Source: Diphasiastrum complanatum (Eukaryota > Streptophyta > Lycopodiopsida > Lycopodiales > Lycopodiaceae). Taken from it: a stretch of 64,000 nucleotides of DNA. Position numbers and translations under genes: made by a program. The DNA lies in assembly GCA_029204225.1 (NCBI GenBank), contig CM055102.1, positions 22,530,160 to 22,594,159 on the forward strand. The letters run 5' to 3'. Shown here in pieces: positions 57,100 through 64,000 of this stretch. The stretch's first letter is position 1. Each line of letters begins with the position of its first letter. The notes beneath the pieces were generated by a model. That model did not search any database and was not told the DNA's origin. It saw nothing but the letters and a program-made list of their open reading frames with translations.

Positions 57100-57771
57100 T
57101 TTAGCACCACCAGACTCCATTTGACTAGTAGGTAGCACTAGTCCATCTTCAAGATCCAATGGATCCAAAACATTGATCATAGGTTCACCAAAAGTTGCCA
57201 AGTTAGCACAACAATAACTATCTCCAAGAAGCTCATTAGATCTCAACCTAGATCTAGCATAAGGAAGTTCTTTAGACTTTGCATAAGATCTACCAATCTT
57301 ATTGATGCTAGGGATTGACTTTTGAAAGTTGAGAGAACCACCAACATCCATTTCATTCCTCTTGTTAGACATAACAAATGCATCAAGCTTGTAAAGTCTA
57401 CCTTGTCTATTGCCCCTAACAATCAAGACATCTCCCTTAGTAATGAAGCAAACATCCCCAACAAACTTTGTCTTGTACCTTTTTTTTAACATTTGACCAA
57501 CACTTAGCAAATTCCTTGAAAGTGAAGGAATGTAAAGAACACCATCAAGCCTTACATTCCTATTAGTAGAAAGGCAAATAGGAATTGATCCAATACCTTT
57601 GATCACACACTCACCACCATTTGGCATGTGAACAACTTTCTTGGTTTTAACATAAGAGATCAAAGAAGTAAAGAACTCCTTGTGACTAGTCATGTGTGAA
57701 CTAGATCCACTATCTATCCACCATGAATCCTTGTCACTTCCACTTGACATTAGACTTGAAGAACACATCAT
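57097..57771 (-). CDS. Protease and pre-integrase region of element 3
   Basis: - strand: SWWIDSGSSSHMTSHKEF with intact DSG, VLYIPSLSRNLLSVGQML, GDVCFITKGDVLIVRGNRQG and RLYKLDAF. Followed by RSYAKSKELPYARSRLRSNE and a TAA, after which frame X continues in phase. No HHCC integrase zinc finger follows. Confidence 0.85.
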   Translation of the reverse strand: MMCSSSLMSSGSDKDSWWIDSGSSSHMTSHKEFFTSLISYVKTKKVVHMPNGGECVIKGIGSIPICLSTNRNVRLDGVLYIPSLSRNLLSVGQMLKKRYKTKFVGDVCFITKGDVLIVRGNRQGRLYKLDAFVMSNKRNEMDVGGSLNFQKSIPSINKIGRSYAKSKELPYARSRLRSNELLGDSYCCANLATFGEPMINVLDPLDLEDGLVLPTSQMESGGAK

Positions 57772-57788
57772 GAAAAAATCACAAGAAT

Positions 57789-58634
57789 CTAGATCCTCAT
57801 TAGAAGTACAAAAGTTGTTTTGCTTGCTACCTTCATTACTTTGCTTCTTATGACATTCATTTGCTCACAATAAAAGCACTTGAACTTTGACTTGTCTTTC
57901 TTTCTAAAAGAAGTAGAAGAGGAGGATGAAGAGTGATCATCATGATCCGAGTTACCACCTTTGGACCATTTCCCTTTGCCTTTACCTTTGCCTTTGACTT
58001 TGCCTTTTGTGAAAAAAGCCTCTTCACCTCCACCTTGCAAGGATGCACCATCAAGATTTGACTGCAACCTATGTTCTTCAGCCGATAAGATTTCTTGCAA
58101 GTCAACCACACTTGGCAAGACTCTTTGAATGTCAAAAATTTGCACATGGTTAGCATGTTCATCTAGCAAACCATTCAACACAACCTGGACTATTTCACCA
58201 TCTTTTATGTTTTCATCAATACATGCTAGATCATCACTTAAGGACTTAACCCTCATAACAAATGCATGAGCACTTTCACTCTCTCTTTGCCTATTAGAAA
58301 ATATTTGCCTCCTTAGGGTCAATACCCTAGATGTGGACTTTGATTCAAAGAGCTTCTTCAAGGCATTCCATGCCTCACTTGCACTTTGACTAGTACCAAC
58401 TTCCTTGAGAAGCTCATTGGTAACATTCATTTCAATGATATGAAGAGCCCTTTTGGCCTTCTTATCAAACCTTTGTTGCTCTTGAACTATGGGTGGTCTC
58501 TCTTCAGTTCCTGCAACTATGTCCATGAGTTCACTCAACTCAAGTAAGGATTCCATCCTCACTTTCTAGGTAGAGTAGTTTGATGAACTCAACCTATCAT
58601 TAGTTTCTAGCATGATTCCACCATTGAAAGCCAT
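57789..58634 (-). pseudogene. gag of element 3
   Basis: From ATG 58634: NDRLSSSNYST, then TAG (58566-58568) in place of the conserved Trp, KVRMESLLELSELMDIVAG, TSRVLTLRRQIF and HRLQSNLDG. A Lys/Gly-rich stretch (KGKVKGKGKGKGKWSKGG) precedes a damaged zinc knuckle starting CFYC, where a frameshift (about 57850) separates gag from protease. Clearly related to the element 1 gag. Confidence 0.85.
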
Positions 58635-59779
58635 GAATATAATGATTCTTCAACTTTTAGGCTCTGTCCTAATGCACCTAGCACTCACTTTCCTCTCAAC
58701 AAATGATGGATAAGGAGATCTCAGAAGATCTAGGACCCTAAAACACTTCTATCTTGAACCTGGCTAGTTTCCAAGCATAGAAAGGAAGATTGAAAACACA
58801 TGCAATACTTTGCATGCACTAAGAATGGATTACAAACTCAAACCAGCCCGAAAACACTCTTGCTTAAGCTCTCAAACTTTCCAGCAAGTGACCAAATCAA
58901 GTTATGGTGTAAAGAGTTGCTTGCATTCTTAGAAAATACAAGAGACTAGGCTGCCAAGAATATCTAGAATTGAACAAACTTGATCAACATATGATCAACA
59001 CACTAAGATATTGATTCAACCTGTAAAACACATGTAAACCACACTTCTAAAACTTTATAAACTCCAGCAAGTGATAAATACAAGCTTTAGAGGTGAATGA
59101 AAGAGCACACTTAGTGAATCACAAGACTAGCTTCACTAGCTTGTCAAATCTTGGTGTTTAGATGTAGATCTAAGATAACTTCACATGAGAATGTTCCTCA
59201 ACCTGTTAAGAACCTGAAAACACATTTCCATAATGGTTAAAACCTTCCAGCAAATTCTCCAATCAAATTACATTAGGAGAGTTACTTACATGCTCAACAA
59301 AGTACACCAAAATTTATGCAAAAGATTGTTGACAGTCTGTTCACCCAAAAGGGGATCTTTCATCCAAGTGGGAACTTTGCTCAACCTTTTGGAGAAATAC
59401 AAAATCACTCAAAGAGTATTTGTCATCCACTTAAGGAGAAGGTCCATCCACTTAAGGAGAGTGTTCATCGACAAAGGAGAGTGTTCATCCACAGAAGTGG
59501 AGATTGTCAACAATACATTGAACAACACATTGTTAGTATTGAATTTGCACAAGCCTCACAATCAACAAATGATTAGGTGTTATGATCCAATCCAAAATAG
59601 CTTCTTCAGCCTCTGATCTTCAATAGACCTGAAATATGCTTTTGATCCACAAGTTCAACTCACAAAACAAAGGTTAATAAGATTTGATCAACAGTGCAAT
59701 GCATAATCATGCTAGAACTTGATCAAACATCCAAATATCACCATAAATGGAAACCTCACTGAAAATAGTAGCCAACTAG
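58635..59779. other. 5' leader of element 3
   Basis: About 1.1 kb between gag and PBS on the - strand, with repeated phrases (cctgtaaaacacatg, tccagcaagtga, acctgaaaacac) and a purine/pyrimidine repeat at 59430-59500 (tccacttaaggagaaggtcc). No coding evidence. Unusually long for a copia leader. Confidence 0.6.
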
Positions 59780-59790
59780 CTCTGATACCA
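59780..59790 (-). other. Primer-binding site, element 3
   Basis: Reads TGGTATCAGAG on the - strand, directly next to the LTR end at 59791. Confidence 0.87.
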
Positions 59791-60177
59791 TGTGAAAAAA
59801 GTGGATCTTGAATGGATCCAAACTCCCAAAATACTTGGCTAAGATCTTTGCACAACAAGCTACAAAAGCTAGAAATGGCAAAGCATCCTAATGCTACCTT
59901 TGATACACATGAACTTGACAAAGCATTCAAGAGACAAAAGAAACTAATAAAAGGTATTGATGGCAGCCAAAAACAACATCATACCAGCCCTACAACAACA
60001 GCCTACCACTTTTGGAAACCTCTTAAGATCATACACAAAAGATTGAAGACAATACACAAAGCAATGCTCTCAATGGAGAAAGAAACTGTGACAATGATCT
60101 ATCGATCTCTCTCAACAATACAAAAAGTTTCTCCAACCTGTTCTCCACGAATTTCAGCCTAATATAGGTGAGAGAGA

Positions 60178-60273
<96 letters not shown>

Positions 60274-60520
60274 GAACTTAGGACCCAAATTTAGGGCACC
60301 AGTAGCCTAAAATAGCCAATTTTGGCCTATATGTCCAAATAACATGATTTTGGTGTCATTTCAAAGGTCCTGAAGTTTGAGACTTCTTCAACATGAAATA
60401 TATACTAAAATAAAAGTATCTAGGCCTCTTTCACACGTGTGAAATGTTAGATTTAAAACTATGTACAAAAATTGTCAATTTATGCCTCAAACTAGCTAGG
60501 AAATGTTGACAATTTTCACA
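59791..60520 (-). repeat. 5' LTR of element 3, with expanded CT microsatellite
   Basis: 730 bp. Nearly identical to 54414-55055 apart from a CT run at about 60181-60272 (over 90 bases). Confidence 0.93.
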
Positions 60521-60700
60521 CAATCCAACCACAAAGAAGGTTGTTTCGAGTACAGATGTGAAATTTGATGAGTCCACATTCCGTGGATTGGAGGATAAAA
60601 AAGACCATGAGATCTTCACACTGCTGTCAATTCAAGAGGGAGATTGAGAACAGAAGTCAAATCAGAATGTTGAGCCCCAAACTTCAGAATAGCAGGAAGC
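60521..60700 (+). pseudogene. Family B integrase end and hinge, right of element 3
   Basis: Continues 54188-54413. DNA matches 16765-16935 in element 2 (tccaaccac-aagaaggt, gatgagtccacattcc, cttcacactgct). Ends near 60700. Confidence 0.8.
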
Positions 60701-61435
60701 AGTTGGCAATCGAGTCTGTGCCATCATGCATCTAGCTCCTTCGACATTGCCAATGTTGTATATATTGTTGCATGTTGGGTTACAATCATGGAACTTGAGA
60801 ATCGGGACGTTCATCAATTTGGTGAAGTTGGAAGCTTTTGAAGAATATGGAGTTGTAAGTAATCACAATAAAGTTTATCCAAGTTGTCCTCTCTATGGGA
60901 GAAGTCATTGGATTCTTCAACAATTTCTAGAGTCATTTATGTCTGCCCTTTTAATTTCATCAGTACAAATATACTTCACTGTTGTCTGGTTGGTCGGATA
61001 CTTATTTGCTTGTTATAAACAAGATTGGGAGTTCGAGCTTTTCTCATGCCAGACATAAATATGGGTCTTAAGGTACTCCCAGTCTTTTGTTGAAGCACTG
61101 AACTTGCTTGTGTTCTTTGTGGGCCACAAGGGACTTCTGTTGTCAAGAAAAATGATGTGTCTGTCAACTCTCTACAATTAATTTCAATGGTAATTTCTAG
61201 CCCAATGATGGGTAGGTTCACGTCTCATTCGCTTTGCAAAAAGATCAAATTTTGAAATTTGGCTATCATTCTACGAGGCTGGCCTTCAATTCTAGTTATA
61301 GTAGAGAGGAGGACCTTGGCCTCTGAATCCTATTGGTCTAGTCTTGCCTCTCTTTTTATTCAAATTTAAAAAAGTGTGGGAACCATCAAAACTGGAGGGA
61401 AACCCAACTTTATTCACTAACTTTTTATTTAGGCC
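60701..61435. other. No gene recognised
   Basis: Open frames of 110 codons (+, 60726-61058) and 81 codons (-, 60976-61221) show no known motif. The region probably belongs to decayed retroelements on the - strand. Confidence 0.45.
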
Positions 61436-62105
61436 CTACGACATTAAAATTCTCACAAAAAGGCCTAAAGTCCTTTTATTAACTTTTAACTGATCAATCA
61501 AATAACTATGTGATCATTGAGTTGGACTTACACACGCAGGATGCCAAATCCCTCTCACTTATTAGCTAGGGTTAGGGTTGCCTTGGGATCCGCAAACCCT
61601 CCAACAATATCCGCCACCAAAACTGGTGGCGGTCCCACGACACCTACAATATGCAGTTATTGGGGACTTTTATTGACTTCACGCCGAATCTTGATTAAAT
61701 GATACTGCACCTTCTCCATAAAGTTGAGGCATGTAGTATTGAAATCCAAATTGTGGGGTAAGAAACAGCGGTGGGCTCCGGCAATCCACTTGGAGGTTGT
61801 CCATGAGGTGCAGCGGGATTCTCAAGAGCCTCCCATCATAGCTGCATGAAAGTAGAGATGAGCAACCGACAGCTGATCTTTAATTTGCTCTAAGGCCATT
61901 GGCGTATTTGGATCGAATGCCAGAGGAGAGAGGAAAGAGTGATGAAATCCATACTCATAAATACCCATTGCAATGAGTAGAGGCTCCGCAAGGGTCATCC
62001 ACTAAGTGACCATGCTTGTGCTAGGAAGAATCATGATGTCCGTTGCAGATGGGACATCACGATGGATAGTATAGCGCGGAGACTGGGAAGTATCGGTAGA
62101 AGACA
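61436..62105 (-). pseudogene. Unrecognised repeated coding-like family E, copy 2
   Basis: From ATG at 62105 on the - strand: MSSTDTSQSPRYTIHRDVPS, a stop, AEPLLIAMGIYEYGFHHSFL, LEQIKDQLSVAHLYFHAAMM, WIAGAHRCFLPHNLDF and EKVQYHLIKIRREVN, with further stops. Matches copy 1 at 44980-45560. It starts 39 bases after the gypsy protease segment. I do not recognise the protein. Confidence 0.5.
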
Positions 62106-62143
62106 TGATGGTCAGAAAGGAATTATAAATGCATGAAAGTGTA

Positions 62144-62730
62144 TCAGAAGGCAATGCAGGAAATTTGGAAGGCTTTGGTCACAAGAAAAATTCGCACGAG
62201 TTTTTCGGTTTCCCAGTTTTGAACCACTTGTGTGATCCTCAACCAAGGACTTCCTAGTAAAATGCGGTAGGGAGAAGAGAACTCTGGTATGTCCATCACC
62301 ACAAAAGTGATTACAAACTGCATTCTTGCTATTTTCACCGAGATGTCATCACTACACCTTTTGATTTTACACAGGATTGATCAGCTAATTTGATGACAAA
62401 TTTTGCTGGTTTCAATCCTTGCAGACCCCACTTCTGATACAAGGTAGTGGAGATCATATTTAAACTCAATCCTCCATCTACCACTATTGCTTCATCCTTG
62501 AACCTCTTGTGGTGGATTGGCAGGGTGATGTTGTGTTCTTCACTCTCCCAGACTGTCCCAATATTGAGGACGTTGCTCGTTCCATCATAGCCTGCACAAT
62601 ATAAGGGCTCTTTTGTTGCTATTTCTGGTTTCGTTTTGGCCCATTCAGCTAGAATGCTCTTGCTCGCCATAGACCTCGCATGCTTGCTTGTAAATCTGGA
62701 AGAATCCGATCTGATCTGACCATCCATCAT
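62144..62730 (-). pseudogene. Ty3/gypsy protease region
   Basis: - strand: HNITLPIHHKRFKDEAIVVD, GGLSLNMISTTLYQKWGL (retropepsin-like, with DGG at the active site), then FVVMDIPEFSSPYRILLGSP and WLRITQVVQNW. This is the usual gypsy arrangement with an ILLG-PWL motif. One stop near 62335 splits it. Confidence 0.7.
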
Positions 62731-62968
62731 ATTTTGGCATCTCGAGCCAAGGTGCTCTCCAAACTACTTGCAGGGGTGCAATAGGAACAGGTGGGTCCAT
62801 TGGATTCATTTCTACTGGTTCTACTTCTACCTCGATTTGTGCAACTGCTACTCTGGGTAGACTTGGAGCTTGATTCGCAATTCTTCTAGGTACTAATTGT
62901 ACAAATCTTAGATTCATTTGATGGAGATGTCCAGGGTAGCTGGATCTTGATGGATCTGTGGATTTCAA
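62645..62968 (-). pseudogene. Ty3/gypsy gag N-terminal fragment
   Basis: - strand: PLQVVWRAPWLEMPKYDGWS and FFQIYKQACEVYGE, equivalent to LDLPKYDGSSDP and NACNIYGE in the gag at 5128-5557. It joins almost directly to the protease segment, so most of gag is deleted. Confidence 0.65.
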
Positions 62969-63640
62969 GCTAGATCCTTAGGAATCTGATAAGTCTGGGA
63001 GGCCAAAAGTGTGATTTTAGGCCCCTTACGGTGGTTTTTCCTTGATAACTTTTTCATCCTTGCTCCGATTGGCCTGAGATTTTCACAATAGCTGGATTTG
63101 GTGCAGATCTTACTATTGATCTAGTCTTCAAAGGTTACTCAAGGGAGGGTTGGCTATGTGAAGGTTCTTTCACTGTTTTGTAGTCCAAAACTTTGATTTC
63201 TTCAGATATGTTGGGAATTAACCTTCACAGGCTTGTCAAGGGTTGGATCTAGGATGGATCTAACTCTGTTCCAAGGGTGGAAGGTTATTCCTTACAGATC
63301 AAGAATTTATGGCTCTCTACAAAGGATCAAAAGCACTTTTTTGGTCATAGATCAGTCATCTCTGATAGCTAACATTTGCAGGCTTTATCATTGATGGAAA
63401 AAGACATTTTTGAAGACATTGGTATGGTCTACAAAAGTTACTTTTGTGAGGATTTGATGGATTTTCTGATTTTAGTGATTTTTAAGCACTCAAATCCAAT
63501 CTTATACTCACTGGAATCAAATTAACCGTCGCAAGCTCTTCTGTTGAAGAAACAAATGTTTCTAATGCCAAATCTTTGCTAGCTTTCAATCTTGAATTTT
63601 TGACAAAAGATGACAAGACACGACACGACACGACAAAACA
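62969..63640. other. No gene recognised; short cgacacgacacgac array at its right end
   Basis: Probable retroelement leader or LTR sequence. A tandem acacgacacgacacgac array lies at about 63616-63642, just before the family D LTR. Confidence 0.5.
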
Positions 63641-63659
63641 CGAAATCAGCTGTGCTCTT

Positions 63660-64000
63660 CAACTGACCAAGAAGATCAGCCAAGTACCATGGGGTACAAA
63701 TATTTGATCAAATATCATGACATCATCAGAGTACTAGATCATGGCTAATCTGCCACTCTTGTAATTCATGATTAGTTGTAGATGTTTAATCGCTCTAATC
63801 TGGAAGTTACATGACGCGACTATATACTTTCTGTTTGATGCATAATACTGTAATGATAGTAAGCAAGACAAGAAGTCAAAAGACGGAAAATACGGAATAC
63901 AAGTTCACTTGCGTTCAAGACAATTCTGTAGAGGATCTGTAGATCCAGAAGTGTGCTAGTAAGCGAGACATGATTTGTGAGAGAATTGTATTTCTCTCAC
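63660..64000 (+). repeat. Family D LTR (copy 3), truncated by window edge
   Basis: Matches 13034-13330 and 23715-23985: caagtaccatggggtacaaa, ctcttgtaattcatgattag, gctagtaagcgagacatga and gagagaattgtatttctctc. Confidence 0.65.

Larger units (their letters stand above)
54414..60520 (-). mobile_element. Copia-like element 3 with gag, protease and a novel long frame
   Basis: Perfect 5-bp target duplication caatc (54409-54413 and 60521-60525), LTRs 54414-55055 and 59791-60520 (TG...CA), PBS 59780-59790, purine tract 55056-55068. On the - strand gag (58634-57789) is followed, after a frameshift at the zinc-knuckle position, by a 907-codon frame (57771-55051) holding the protease and then no integrase, RT or RNase H motif I can identify. 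Only two stops break that frame. It is nested in a family B integrase. Length 6.1 kb. Confidence 0.93.

Noticed and set aside
60726-61058. 110-codon + strand frame
   Set aside because: No homology recognised, and it overlaps decayed retroelement sequence on the other strand.

Overview
This window is nuclear DNA of a land plant with a repeat-rich genome. The evidence is a spliced plant-type SR splicing-factor gene with multi-kilobase introns, several families of Ty1/copia LTR retrotransposons primed by initiator tRNA-Met, Ty3/gypsy fragments, hAT-like non-autonomous DNA transposons with 8-bp target duplications, a tiny tRNA-derived SINE, and long CT, GA and CA microsatellites. The species cannot be named from the sequence alone. 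Intron lengths and nested LTR elements point to a medium or large genome.

The only convincing host gene lies at about 27.5-42.0 kb on the + strand. It encodes a two-RRM arginine/serine-rich splicing factor of the plant-specific RS subfamily (RS31/RS40/RS41-like). Five coding exons (29111-29216, 34891-35003, 35141-35376, 41132-41305, 41397-41466) join in frame to 232 codons. A site II motif, a TATA-like box and a telo-box sit at 27.54-27.59 kb, ahead of a probable 5' leader exon. Intron 1 (5.7 kb) has collected hAT-like elements and contains a possible stop-containing cassette exon. Intron 3 (5.8 kb) consists almost wholly of an antisense copia element with both LTRs, PBS, PPT and a near-perfect 5-bp target duplication. 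A SINE is inserted inside that element.

Layout: 1-5.56 kb, a non-autonomous copia element (355-5122) nested in a Ty3/gypsy gag on the - strand. 5.6-11.3 kb, AT-rich with no gene, plus a 149-bp alternating purine-pyrimidine tract. 11.3-13.9 kb, LTR-like remnants, a 163-bp CT run and minisatellites. 13.9-18.3 kb, copia family B on +. 18.3-22.3 kb, copia family C on -. 22.9-25.0 kb, further LTRs and a gag with a duplicated primer-binding site. 25-27.5 kb, sparse. 27.5-42 kb, the SR gene. 42-46 kb, intergenic with foldback repeat and unknown repeat family E. 46.06-49.78 kb, a scrambled family B copy. 49.8-52 kb, an unrecognised coding remnant and copia pieces. 51.7-54.2 kb, family B on -, meeting a + strand family B integrase head to head. 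54.41-60.52 kb, a 6.1-kb copia-like element on - with complete LTRs and target duplication, carrying gag and protease followed by a long uncharacterised frame. 61.4-63 kb, family E again and gypsy gag-protease remnants. 63.66-64 kb, an LTR running off the window.

The best candidate for something undescribed is a pair of related non-autonomous copia elements (355-5122 and 54414-60520). They keep gag and protease but have lost the normal reverse-transcriptase/RNase H module, and in the second a roughly 680-codon frame of unknown function takes its place. All retroelement polyproteins here carry stops or frameshifts, so none looks autonomous now.
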